Source: Rhynchopus euleeides
Lineage: Eukaryota; Euglenozoa; Diplonemea; Diplonemida; Diplonemidae
Assembly (NCBI GenBank): GCA_963210315.1
Contig: OY723260.1
Span: 1,302,001-1,366,000 of the forward strand
Reading direction: 5' to 3'
DNA length: 64,000 bases
In this document: positions 31,437-42,771 of the stretch, piece by piece
How the letters are laid out: each line of letters opens with the position of its first letter
How positions within the stretch are numbered: position 1 is the first letter of the stretch
Notes under the pieces: generated by a model
The model's database searches: none
What the model saw: the letters and a program-made list of their open reading frames with translations, nothing else
What the model was told of the DNA's origin: nothing
Position numbers and translations under genes: made by a program

Positions 31437-32587
31437 TAGGGGGGGTCAAATGGGGGTGACAAACACGATTTTTCAAAAAACCGGCGCAGAGGCCCCAAAG
31501 CCCCCGTAAACCCTCCAAACCCCCCCAGATCGGTCCGGAAACCCATCGAACCCCACTTTTCCACCATTCCGGGCACCTCAGGTGCCCGAATTGGGGTACC
31601 TAAATTTTGTGCCACCGTTTGGTACCGTACAGTGCCACTGTGTGGGAGGTTGGAAAAGAAAATGCCCCAACACACCACATCTGAGGGTTGCAATGCATGT
31701 TGCTTGCCAACCACGTCATCCGGTGGGTGTCAGGCGCTATGTAGGTGGCATTAGCCAGGTCTTCGATGTGTTCTGGCTTGTATACATACCTCCCTGCCAC
31801 CATGCACCGGGAGCTGCCTGTAGGTACGGAACAAGTCCAGATGGTCGTGTGATTCCTGTGCAGCAGTGCTCCACAACCGGGATGTGTTGACAACGACTGT
31901 TGCAACACGAGCTGTACATTCCGGGAACACATGAAGTGCGCTGTCGTGGTACCCATTGTGCCAGAATTGGTAGTTGCTGCGGTCTACTTTGCCTGGCCCA
32001 GGAGCACTGGTACTGAACAGTGCAATATGCGTGGCGAGGTGAATGCAACGGAAGCGCGCAAAGCCAATACAGCTCTCGGATGGCGGGTGGTGGTGCCACT
32101 AGTGTGTGACGTTCACTCGAGGATACAATGCATCACAATGAATCAGCAACCGTGGACCGAGTACAATACGCTCTCTGTGGCTGGTGTGGGGGACAAAGGC
32201 AGTGCCTGTGCCGCAGGCAGGGAGGTACATATACAAGCCAGAACACATCGAAGACCTGGCTAATGCCACCTACATAGCGCCTGACACCCACCGGATGACG
32301 TGGTTGGCAAGCAACATGCATTGCAACCCTCAGATGTGGTGTGTTGGGGCATTTTCTTTTCCAACCTCCCACACAGTGGCACTGTACGGTACCAAACGGT
32401 GGCACAAAATTTAGGTACCCCAATTCGGGCACCTGAGGTGCCCGGAATGGTGGAAAAGTGGGGTTCGATGGGTTTCCGGACCGATCTGGGGGGGTTTGGA
32501 GGGTTTACGGGGGCTTTGGGGCCTCTGCGCCGGTTTTTTGAAAAATCGTGTTTATCCACGTAAAAGGGGGGCATTTGACCCCCCCTA
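31437..32587. mobile_element. TAGGG/CCCTA long-inverted-repeat element 3
   Basis: 1,151 bp starting TAGGGGGGGTCAAATG and ending CATTTGACCCCCCCTA, between C-runs 31426-31436 and 32588-32601. The arms (31437-31797 and 32218-32587) are nearly identical apart from a short block near the ends, so this is the youngest of the three. Both arms can encode, reading outward, a short peptide containing YKPEHIEDLANATYIAP and SNMHCNPQMWC; whether it is real is unknown. The loop is about 420 bp. Confidence 0.88.
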
Positions 32588-32601
32588 CCCCCCCCCCCCC
32601 C

Positions 32602-33589
32602 TCTCAACTGGAGATCCTACTCAACTCCCCTCCGACGGATGCGCAAATCCAGAATGGGTACGGTTTGTATGGCTGGGACAACGTCTCCTCTGCTTCCTTT
32701 TCCCCCAATGGTTTTGTGTGTATTCAGTGTTGTTCGGAAAGTCAACTGTCGTTGCTCCCCTTGGCTTTTGTGATTTGCCCGGTTTCATTGGTTCATTCGC
32801 ACACTCCAATGCGAGTGGAAAAATAAATTACGCGCTTTGCTCGCGACCTTGTGCTCCTCACTCACACCACCGTCATCACAACAAACACCTCAACACTCTG
32901 TGTGTAAACGTCAACCCAGTTTGGGAGTTTTGTGCGGCGTCCTTGGGCGCGATGCGTCAGGCGACCCGGGAGCTCGCGGACAACGCGGAGCTCACGGGTG
33001 TCCGCAGGGAGGACTTGGAGACCCTCACGCGGGCGCTGAATGCAGAGTTTATCTCCGATATGATAGACTGCTATGACAACAAGTGCACGCACCGAGGAGA
33101 CAGTTTTGGATCGAAGGTAGCCCTGCGCGTGATCCGTCTTTGTCTTTCAACGCCAGGGAGTTGCTTTTCTGTCTCTTTTTCGAGGTGCAGCTCGGCCATC
33201 GAGACACCCATCGACACCTGTGCATGCCGAAGGGGCAGCAGGGCGTTGCCCCTGTCTCATTGGAAGGTCCGTAAACGAGGGCCGCCCTCAGTATTTTCAG
33301 AACCCCCATTCAGAACCCGCGGATTTTCTGGGTGGACTTGAGTGCTCCGAGCACATAACGTGGTTGTACCAAAAGATAAAAAACAATCCCACAAAACGCC
33401 GGCTGGCTGGACCTGCAGTCTCCCTACCCCGACTAGTTGCGCGGGTTGTTTGCCCCTCTCCCCAACATTGTTGTTCGTGGAGTTTGTGTACAAATACCCT
33501 GTGGAAGACAGACCGACAGGACGTGCACATTGTCTTGTTCCGGTTTTGTTCGGGCCTGCGGGTTTGCGCACAAGCAACGCCTTGCCATT
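32602..33589. other. Flank of the retroelement with an exon-like segment
   Basis: About 990 bp between the third inverted-repeat element and the retroelement. It contains a promoter-like AT-poor stretch, a run resembling the GCGTCAACGC repeat (32876-32925) and the exon-like segment at 32952-33117. Nothing else is recognised. Confidence 0.5.
32952..33117 (+). CDS. Possible first exon of an unknown host gene
   Basis: ATG at 32952 opens MRQATRELADNAELTGVRRE, continuing DLETLTRALNAEF and a Cys-His segment, to GGATCGAAG|GTAGCC at 33117, which looks like a splice donor. Composition (amphipathic helix, high GC third positions) is like the host genes and unlike the flanking elements. The frame continues past the donor to 33341 but loses coding character. 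The retroelement begins about 470 bp downstream, so it would sit in the first intron or truncate the gene. No family recognised. Confidence 0.4.
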
Positions 33590-33702
33590 TTTTTTGAGAG
33601 TTGTGCAACACCGCAGGAAACTGTGCCAGTGCAGATCCTTGCAGAACTTCCCACACACTTCATGACAGGCGTGTGGGGTGTTCTCGCGATCGACGATGAT
33701 GA
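33590..33702 (+). repeat. Retroelement terminal repeat A1
   Basis: Runs from TTTGAGAGTTGTGCAAC to TTCTCGCGATCGACGA and matches 39951-40057 almost exactly. It supplies the left half of the split-repeat structure. Confidence 0.75.
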
Positions 33703-34663
33703 TGAGTCGGATGAGGGGCAGGATGGGAAGCAGATCGTAGAGGAGCGGGAGGCGCCGGCAGTGGCAGGCTCCCCTACGGGGAAGAACCACTCCCCTCTCC
33801 GGAAGAAGCGGCGCAGGGCCCCGGCCGGGATGTCCCCGAGCCTCCAGGCCCTTATTGCGGCGGAGGTGGGGGCGGCGGTGGCGAAGGCGACTGCCGTCCC
33901 TCAACCGCAGGTCCCCCAGCCGATCCCTCCCCCAGTGTTGGGGGGTGTGCCCTCTCTGTCCTTGGCAGCATCGGCGGCGGCGGCAGCGACGGCGGCAGGC
34001 CCGGCGGGCCAGACGGGGGGGGTGACCCCCGAGCTCCTGGTGGCGGCGGCGAGGCTGCTGGGGGAGATGAATGGGGGGGTTAGTGTTTCTTCTTCGGGGG
34101 GTTTGGGTAACCAGGGCCCCCCCCCTCTTGCTTCGGACCCCGCCCCCGCCCCCTCCACGAATCCCGCTCTCGATCCCGCAAGGTGGAAAGAGATGGACTT
34201 CGGGACACGGGAGGCGGCGGTGGGGGCCTTCCAATCTTTCTTTGCGTCCCTGGATCCCCCCGGAAATACCCGTCGCACCCCCGCGGCCGCTGCGGCACAA
34301 GCAGAAGCCAGGGCTCGCTTCCGCGAGGTCGGGTTTATGGTGCGCCGCAGCGGTATGTGGACCTCCCTGGAGGAGGCCATTTGCGACTGGGAGCACCTGG
34401 CCCGACTGAAGGTCGGTCGGCTCGCGGCCCTCCAGGAGGGAATTGCCACCGGCAACTGGGCTGCCGCACAGAAGATCGAGGATCGAATGTGCGGCCAGAC
34501 CGAGCTGCCGGATTTTCTCCGGGATGGGCTGAAGGCGGGGGAGGGGATACGAAAGCCTCAAGTGCAGTTCTCCCCCCCATCCCACCACTCCTTTCGGCAT
34601 CAACCCCACCACCCCAAGAACAACGGGAAAGGGGGCAAAGGGGGCAAAGGGGGGAAGAAGTGA
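33662..34663 (+). other. Gag-like region of the retroelement
   Basis: A protein-like region with an acidic start, a basic patch, a long Pro/Ala-rich section, a helical domain and a Gly-Lys-rich basic tail. No zinc knuckle is visible. Position (first, before the recombinase) and composition fit the structural protein of DIRS-like elements. Confidence 0.6.
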
Positions 34664-34701
34664 GTGTGGGGGTGGGACGGCCAAGGTGGAAGCCCCCTGC
34701 C

Positions 34702-35607
34702 ATGACTCGCCAGTTCCGCAAGGAAGTGGAGCAGGAGGCGCAGTCCATGCTGCGGGGGGCCCTGGCCGAGTCGACATGGAAGGGGTACTCGTCAGTGTCC
34801 CGCCAGTTTTTTCTGTTTCGTCAGGGATGGGAGGAAATGGAGGGCCCGTGCTCCATTCCTCAGCTCATCGTTTTGTTTCTGGCGACAAAGCGGACGGAGG
34901 GGCTGTCGAATGCTTCGGCGCTGCAGTACCTGCAAGCGTTGAAGGCGACACTCTCCCGATGCGGTCTCCTCTCCTCCCCCACTCCTCCTGTGTTGAAGGA
35001 TGTGGAACGCTCTCTGCTTCGTGGGGGGGCAAGACGACCTGCCAAGCAGGCTCCTCCGATTTCCATCGAGGAGCTACTGCAGGCGATTGCCCTGTCCCCC
35101 TCCCCCTTGATGCGCCTCGCTTTGGAGATAATGTGGGCGGGGGCGGCAAGGGGGGACGATGTGAGGAGTCTGGTGTGGGAAAGGGTGCAGGTGGTTCAGG
35201 GGGGAATTGTGGTGGACTGGTCGGGGACGAAGTCGGACCCTTTCAGAAAGGGGACGACAACGATACTGCACCTCGAGCCGAATTCGGTGGTGCTCCTCGA
35301 TTTGTTGAGACGCAGTGCCTTCCCCAACCAGAAAATCTTTCCATTTACCCACCAGGCTATCACTCAGGCCGTGAAGGCTGTGCATCCTCGTTTTTCCGCC
35401 CACTCGATCAGGAGGGGCGCGCTCACTGCCCTGTTGAGACAGGGGGTGGAGTTGGAGGATATTGTAAAGCTCTCACGCCACTCGTCGGTGGAGAGCCTCT
35501 TACATTACCTCCCTTTGGGGGAACTACCTGCAGCCAGGAGGTCGAGGGAGCTCTCGGAGATGCTGGCCCTGAGCACCGTGCAAGGAAACGCGGGGGTGCC
35601 CAGATAG
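34702..35607 (+). other. Tyrosine recombinase region of the retroelement
   Basis: About 300 residues. The C-terminal half shows the tyrosine-recombinase signatures: an Arg in AARGDDVRSLVW, the box HSIRRGAL, and HSSVESLLHYL with the presumed nucleophile Tyr. This is the diagnostic domain separating DIRS/Ngaro-like elements from LTR retrotransposons, since they integrate by recombination and not by an integrase. Confidence 0.85.
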
Positions 35608-35619
35608 GGGTAGCATATG

Positions 35620-38250
35620 CTCCTGAGGTTGTGGAGGATGGGGGTCCGGACATTGCTCCTCTTTACGGGGAGGGTATATCCATCCTTGGGGGAGTAGAAC
35701 CCTATTCCAGGGACCCCTCCATGCGGATTACAGTTCCGCAGAAAAGAGTTTTGGACCTGCCCCTGGCGGATATTTCTCTCTCCCGTATTTGCTATGACGC
35801 TCTTTTACAGTTGCCCCATCCCCCTGTTCTCCCGTTCTTAATAAAAATGCTCACGTGCCCGGAGACTTTTTGTTCTCAGTTTGTGGAAGGAGTGGATTGG
35901 CAGCACCCGAAGTGGAAGCGTGCGACTTCCAGGCACATGCTCCGGCACAAAGAAGTACTTCTCAGCCAGGAAGTATTGGCATCCCCCCCGGGACCGGTAC
36001 ATCTGGTGCTGGGAGTGTTCACGGTGCCGAAGGCTTCAGGGCGTGATGCTCGTCTGGTCACGAATGGTCGCAAGTTGAATGCTATAATGGCCAGACCGAT
36101 TCCCATGTTTCTCCCTCGCCTACGGGACTTTACCTTGAGGGTGCTCACTGCAAAGTGGTGCATCCAGGAGGATGCCCGTAGTTTCTTTTACCAGTTCCCG
36201 TTGGCTCCCGAAATCTCTGCTTTTTTTGGAGTAAAACTTGCTAAAACCCTGGAATTTTGTCCAAAAAATATCACGTTTTCGCACAAGGCATAAAATGGTC
36301 AAAAAACCCGAAAATCGGGTTTGTAGGGTATATGTCCCCTGTCTGAAAATGCAAAATATGGCCCCGCAGGTGCCCCCAGAGTGATTTAAAATTGGAAAAT
36401 CGACATTTTCCACCTACGGGAAATCCCCCAAAATAGGGGGTCCCCAGTCACGAACCCCAAAAAAATGTCCCGCGCGCCTCTAAGGCACTCTGGATTTTTA
36501 TTATGTCATCCAGATGTCACATCTGGGTCCAGGAACACCGGTTTTTGGCCTCAGGAAGTCGAAAAATATGTGTGGAAATTTTTATTCCTGACCAGGATCC
36601 CCTAAAAGCCCGATTTCCCCTGTTTACACATGGGGGATTTCTTGCAACGCCCGCTCGTGTGCTGAGTGTGTTATCCGCGACGTGGACGCGGTCGCCCTCT
36701 TCCTCCCAGAAGCCACTGATCTTCCTCATCCAACTTCACCTCTGGATGTACGCGGCACGTGCTTGGGTTGTCCTGTCGCAGTGCAGCAGAAGGTCCCCTG
36801 TGCACTGCTGCCCAAGCCATTTCGGCTGCACGGAATACGCCATGCAGAGTAACGTGGTATCGCGTGACCAGCTCGTGAGGCTTGTGCCCCGAATCGAATC
36901 GATAGGCTGCGAGCTGCATTGCCTCGGTCAGTTGATGTCCTTGTGGATGCATTTTGGTGCACAACAGTCCCTTGGGTATCTGCAGCGCAGGTGCCTGCAC
37001 TGGACCAGGACTCCTGATTTGCCTCTGGCACTTGTGATCGGAACGGATGCGGCGACATGCCACGGTGCCTATGAATAGCCATGCCGGCACGAAAGTACGT
37101 TCACGACGGTTGATTACCATTGCTGCACTCTGTCAGAACCAAGGGTCGCAGCTCACCTGAACGCCCACCAGGCCCCCCAACAGGGGGTGAAACCAAAGGG
37201 TCCCCCCTGGGGTTTTTTAACCCAAAATTTTCGAATTCGACATGTCCCCGGGATTTCCACTATGTCGCAGATTTCGACCATTGGGTCAAGAAAACCTAAA
37301 AATCTAGGGGGGAGGTGCTGAAGGATTGCACTGAAAATTTTATCTAACTCGGTCAAAATTCCAGGCACAGGGTTTAATGAAAGAAATAAATATGAAACTT
37401 TCATTATGAAAGTAATGCCCATGGGATGGAGTTGGGCCCCCAGCATCGCGCAGCACACTGCCCGCACCTTGCTTCCGGAGGAACACGGGGAAGTGTGGGT
37501 GGACAACTTTATTTGCCTGGGCATGTCGCGCGAGCAGGTTTCCTCGAGACATGAACTGCTGGTGGGCCGGTGCAGACAGGTGGGGGTGGAACTGAAGAAG
37601 CAGGCTGATTATGGAACAGCAAGTCAACAGTTTGTGGCAATTGGCTTGTTGTTTGATTTAATCAATACACGCTTCCGTCCTGACCCCGCCTGGACCAAAA
37701 AGTTTCTGGAGTCCGAGGCATGGGCCCGTTTGTGCTCTCCGAGGTTACGGAATGAAGTAACAGCAAGGGAGGTGGCACGGATCTGTGGGGGTTTCATCTG
37801 GTTCCTTTTTGCGTCATGGACTCCCTTGTGTTTTGCACCACAGGTGTTGAACCTGTTCAGGGAGGTGGCGGCATTTGTGACTTCTGAGGAAGGGGGTTGG
37901 GATAAACCATTCATGGTGAGTCAGCCTGCTGTGAACTCCCTGAAAGAAGTGAGTAACATGGTTCACCTGAATGAGTGGATTTTCCCTCCTCCGGTTCTCG
38001 AAGACATCGAGATCTGGACAGATGCGTCATCGGAAATGTGGGCGGTATTAACCCCAGATATGGTGGTATACAACACGTTCGGACCCCGTATGCACGAATT
38101 GCACATATTTTTAAAGGAATTTGTGGCGGTCGCAGTTGCAGTGTGTTGGATGCGCCAGTTTGCACCGGAAAAGAAGTTAACGTTGTGGATAGACAACTCG
38201 TCGGTGGTGGCAAGCTGCAAAGCATCACTGGTGCCCCTGATTTACCCCTT
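35620..38250 (+). other. Reverse transcriptase/RNase H region of the retroelement (interrupted)
   Basis: Reverse-transcriptase fingers/palm motifs are recognisable on the left (VFTVPKASGRDARLVTNGRK), the motif MPMGWSWAPSIAQ and an RNase H start (IWTDASSEMWAV) on the right. An AT-richer insert of about 1.1 kb separates them. Not a working gene as it stands. Confidence 0.75.
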
Positions 38251-38277
38251 TTTCACTACGCACAAACTACGCAATCT

Positions 38278-39202
38278 GGGGGGGGGGGTCTCGCTTTTTG
38301 GTCCCCCCCCAGTTTTTTTGGTCCCCCTTTCTGTGTGGCTACTGAGACAGGACTGGAGGCACTGCGCTGACCGAGCAAAAAATTATTGCCAGAACTCACT
38401 ATACACCGTACGAAAGAACGCACGACATGTGGGGCGGGACTCCAGAAACACCTGGGCAAGGTTGCCCCATGCCCAGAAACACCTGAGAAGGAAGTGAGTT
38501 CCAGGAGCCGCGTAGAACACCCTCGAGATTGTGAATGATGATACGATCACAGCCTTCAGGGCGCTGCGAGGTGCCACCCTGAAGGTGGCCCTTGACATCA
38601 AGGAGAGCGTCGGCCGAGGGGTCGACGAAAAGCTGAAGAAGGCGCTACTGGCACTGGATCCCGCGGGGTATACGGAGGTCACCGCCACACAGGCAACCTC
38701 CGCTGACAACGTCCAGGAGACGTTATCCGAGGGGATCACAACGGCACTAGAGATCTGTGTCACGGGATCCAGGCGCCCACTCTCCCTCGACGGTCTGGGG
38801 ATTGTTGTTGGGTATGGTGTCGTTTCCTGCAGCTGCAAAAAAGCGTAGCAACTGTGCTTCCTTCTTCCTTAATGATGCGTTGACGCTTCCACCCGGAGGA
38901 GCTGAAGCAGGCACCGCTTAATGATGCGTTGATGCTTCCACCCGACGAGCTGAAGCAGGCACCGCGCCAAAGGGCACCCCCAAAGAGACCTGCAAAGACT
39001 GCGTCGAAACCCGCACCGAAGGCTGCCAGCGCTGCAGCACCTGAAGAACCTGCAGCACCTGCAGCACCTGCAGCACCTGCAGCACCTGAAGCGCCTGCAC
39101 CCTCACTGACCCCGGAACAGCAAGAACTCCTTGAGTTTGGGGTCCCGGCATAGAGACAGAGAATGGCTGAGTAAATCAAAAAATGAGACCCCCCCCCCCC
39201 TT
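38278..39202. mobile_element. Poly(G)-TCTC-ended insert within the retroelement
   Basis: Begins with a 10-G run and GTCTCGCTTTTT and ends AAAAATGAGACC followed by a C-run, a short inverted repeat. The flanks carry a direct repeat of about 26 bp (TTTTCACTACGCACAAACTA...) at 38252 and 39203. Inside are two protein-like pieces: 38531-38848 (starting NDDTITAFRALRGATLKVAL) and 38929-39153 (Pro/Ala repeats then LTPEQQELLEFGVPA), and a duplicated TTAATGATGCGTTGA segment. It may be captured host sequence. No transposase seen. Confidence 0.55.
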
Positions 39203-39889
39203 TTCACTACGCACAAACTACGCAATATGGGGTCGTCAGGGGCACCAATCACACAGCAAAAATGCTCTGGCTAATGAGATCCTGGCGTTTTTACTGAGAG
39301 TGGCGTTGGAGGCAAAAGGGCAGTTGGAGTTCAAGTGGATAAATACTACGTTGCAGAAAGCGGATCCCTTCACGAGGGGTAGCACTGCTCCAACAAACAA
39401 CAAGGGTTTTGTGTGTCCTCCTTCGACCCCTATGTCTCCATTGCTGAGTTCGGTTATGTCTGACGCGCAGGTCTTCTCTTCTCCACTGAGACATCGCCAG
39501 AATGAATAATTACAAAGGACCTGTGGCCGCGCTGCACTGGGATGAAGAGTCAGAAGAATGAAGGTGCTGTAGGGGCGTGTTGTGAGACCAAGGCACAGGG
39601 ATTTCAATGACATGTACCATCCGACAAGAGCGGGCCGTCTTTAAACAGGTAGAGGTCTGTAGTTACCTTTCCCCTTTGGATAAGGAAAAACAGGAAGAAT
39701 TGACTGGAAGAATGAAGGCGATGTCCCACTCAAAGGGAATCACGCAGGGAGTTCAAAAGTCAGTTTCTGTCCGGTAGGAAATGGTAAACTTCCAAACAGA
39801 CTCGAGTTCGGTTCAGGTGTGCAATGTGAAAAAAGGGGGGGGGGGGGTGTAAAAGTAGGTCCCAAAGGGTCCCAGAGGTGTTCTCGCGA

Positions 39890-40085
39890 TCGACGAATAC
39901 CATTCGGCTCTTCTATTGTTTCCCTTTCAGATTTTCACTAAAACACAGTTTTTGAGAGTTGTGCAACAACGCAGGAAACTGTGCCAGTGCAGATCCTTGC
40001 AGAACTTCCCACACACTTCATGACAGGCGTGTGGGGTGTTCTCGCGATCGACGAATACCCTTCGGCTCTTCTATTGTTTCCCTTT
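39890..40085 (+). repeat. Split direct repeats B1, A2 and start of B2
   Basis: B (ATACC, TTCGGCTCTTCTATTGTTTC, then ACTAAAACACAG) occurs at 39901-39950; A2 follows at 39951-40057; B restarts at 40058 and is cut at 40085, resuming at 48986-49020 after the 8.9-kb insert. This B1-A2-B2 order is what Ngaro-like elements carry at the right end. Confidence 0.7.
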
Positions 40086-40406
40086 AGGGGTCTTCGCTAG
40101 CCGGTGCAAAAAAGTGCAGGCTGGTGCAGGGCAAAATGGGCCGAAAATGGGCCAAATCGGAGGCAAAAAAAAGGGCGGGGAGTTGGGTGGCCCCTAGCTG
40201 GGAGCACGCATTTGGACCCAAAAAATAATGTCGAGCGGTCCCTGTGCATTGTTCAGCCCTCACAGGACGAGAAGGCACGGCGGGGCCCGTGTCACGGGTA
40301 AACATTGAGATCAACCTGTCATCCTGGGCCAAGCCAAGATGGGAGCTGGCCGCCTGGGGCAATGCAGGAGCAACGGCTAGTGCTCGTGCTGGCACGAAGC
40401 GGAGCC

Positions 40407-40990
40407 AGGGAGTGCTGTCCCGAGAACGGGCCGAGCCAGACAGTGCTGTCCCAAGGGTGGGCCGAGCCAGACAGTGATGTCCCGAGAATGGGCCGAGCCA
40501 GGCAGTGCTGTCCCAAGGGTGGGCCGAGCCAGACAGTGCTGTCCCGAGAATGGGCCGAGCCAGACAGTGCTGTCCCGAGAACGGGCCGAGCCAGACAGTG
40601 CTGTCCCGAGAATGGGCCGGGCCAGGCAGTGCTGTCCCAAGGGTGGGCCGAGCCAGACAGTGCTGTCCCGAGAATGGGCCGAGCCAGACAGTGCTGTCCC
40701 GAGAATGGGCCGAGCCAGACAGTGCTGTCCCGAGAACGGGCCGAGCCAGACAGTGCTGTCCCGAGAACGGGCCGAGCCAGACAGTGCTGTCCCGAGAATG
40801 GGCCGAGCCAGGCAGTGCTGTCCCAAGGGTGGGCCGAGCCAGACAGTGCTGTCCCGAGAACGGGCCGAGCCAGACAGTGCTGTCCCGAGGGTGGGCCGAG
40901 CTAGGCAGTGCTGTCCCGAGAATGGGCCGAGCCACGCAGTCCTGTCCAGAGGGTGGGCCGAGCCAGGCAGTGATGTCCCGAGGGTGGGCC
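40407..40990 (+). repeat. 31-bp minisatellite A, unit 2
   Basis: About 19 copies of the A monomer, shorter than the roughly 44 copies in unit 1. Confidence 0.95.
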
Positions 40991-41296
40991 GACATCACAT
41001 CCGGTCTCGGCCCGCTGTCTGGACCGCAGCAACAAGAAATCTGCGCTGCATGCACAGGAGCAGGGGGACTTGGCCCGTCCGCACTCCGACATTGTACCGC
41101 GCTGCCCCAGCGCTCCAGATCACAAGGCCCCCTGTGCCGCAGGAGGTGGAGACGTCGCACACCAGCAGGATGACGTCGCAGACCAGTTCACCACCCCCAA
41201 CAGTAGGTCACACTCCGCCTCGCCTGTAGGCCGTCTACTGTATGCAGGAGTCTGCGTGTGTTGATAAAGACACACACGCCCGGCACACCTGATTCT

Positions 41297-41407
41297 ATGG
41301 GCAGCGCTCGTAACTCTCTCGGCGCCAAGTCGAAGCTGAGCAAGATTTGGTTGGACGGTGCAAATATAGCTAGCCTTGCGGGCTCGCTAAGACACTCTCC
41401 GAGCTAG
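41297..41407 (+). CDS. Possible short ORF or first exon, copy 2
   Basis: Same 36-codon frame as 22256-22366, unchanged. Function unknown; may be only part of the duplicated spacer (about 40991-41700). Confidence 0.3.
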   Translation: MGSARNSLGAKSKLSKIWLDGANIASLAGSLRHSPS

Positions 41408-41699
41408 CTACATGAACACAACATTGCACATCGCACGGTTTCGAAGGATGGGTACGCGATGCGGGTTTAGGTCTTGTGCTAATGTTACACACAGCAAGAT
41501 CCCTGACGGAGGGGATCGATGGAGGCACTGAGGAGATCATGACTGGGAAGGGGTCCTGCATCGAACCCCCTCTGAGTGGAGCAAACACTCGGTACTCCGG
41601 GCGCCACGTTCTGCTCGGCTGGACATCACCCCGAGGTCGTGGCCACGGCCCCCGACCACTCACTGCGGGGAGCTTCCCGTCCAGACAGTGTCTGGACAT

Positions 41700-42554
41700 C
41701 ACTCCTGGGCTCGACCCACTGGGCCGAGCCGACGAGTCGTGTCCAGACACTGGGCCGAGCCCAGGAGTGCTGTCCAGACACTGGGCCGAGCCCAGGAGTG
41801 ATGTCCAGACCCTGGGCCGAGCCAGGGAGTGGTGTCCAGACACTGGGCCGAGCCCAGGAGTGATGTCCAGACACTCGGCCGAGCCCAGGAGTGATGTCCA
41901 GACCCTGGGCCGAGCCAGGGAGTGGTGTCCAGACCCTGGGCCGAGCCCAGGAGTGCTGTCCAGGCACTGGGCCGAGCTCAGGAGTGCTGTCCAGTCCCTG
42001 GGCCGAGCCAGGGAGTGGTGTCCAGACCCTGGGCCGAGCCCAGGAGTGCTGTCCAGACCCTGGGCCGAGCCAGGGAGTGGTGTCCAGACACTGGGCCGAG
42101 CCCAGGAGTGATGTCCAGACCCTGGGCCGAGCCAGGGAGTGGTGTCCAGACACTGGGCCGAGCCCAGGAGTGATGTCCAGACACTGGGCCGAGCCAGGGA
42201 GTGGTGTCCAGACACTGGGCCGAGCCCAGGAGTGATGTCCAGACCCTGGGCCGAGCCCAGGAGTGCTGTCCACACTGGGCCGAGCCAGGGAGTGATGTCC
42301 AGACCCTGGGCCGAGCCAGGGAGTGGTGTCCAGACCCTGGGCCGAGCCCAGGAGTGCTGTCCAGACACTGGGCCGAGCTCAGGAGTGCTGTCCAGTCCCT
42401 GGGCCGAGCCAGGGAGTGGTGTCCAGACACTGGGCCGAGCCCAGGAGTGGTGTCCAGACCCTGGGCCGAGCCCAGGAGTGCTGTCCAGACACTGGGCCGA
42501 GCCAGGGAGTGATGTCCAGTCCCTGGGCCGAGCCCAGGAGTGCTGTCCAGACAC
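41700..42554 (+). repeat. 31-bp minisatellite B, unit 2
   Basis: About 27 copies of the B monomer; one monomer near 42270 is shortened (GTCCACACTGGGCC). Shorter than in unit 1. Confidence 0.95.
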
Positions 42555-42575
42555 TGACGATGTCCTGCCTCATAC

Positions 42576-42763
42576 CCGCCATGCCCGCAATGCACTTCCG
42601 GATCACATGGTTGTGGATTTCTAGCGCCTTCCGCATTCCCTCGAAAGACTTCTCCAAGCAGAGGGTCGAGGCCTGCACGTCTGTGACCACGAGTGTCGTG
42701 ATCTTCGTCTCGGTGGAGTAGTCATCGAAGAGCAGCGCCTGCTGGCTGTCTTCGTTCAGCATC
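42576..42763 (-). CDS. Class III nucleotidyl cyclase exon, copy 2
   Basis: Same exon as 23785-23963 with the same splice-like edges but 188 nt long: a 9-nt in-frame duplication near the donor adds three residues (RKCIAGMAG). One further coding difference gives EIHN where copy 1 has KIHN. Both copies keep an open frame, including the metal-binding VTDVQAST motif. The in-frame indel is compatible with selection or with chance after a very recent duplication. Confidence 0.6.
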
Positions 42764-42771
42764 CTACGACT

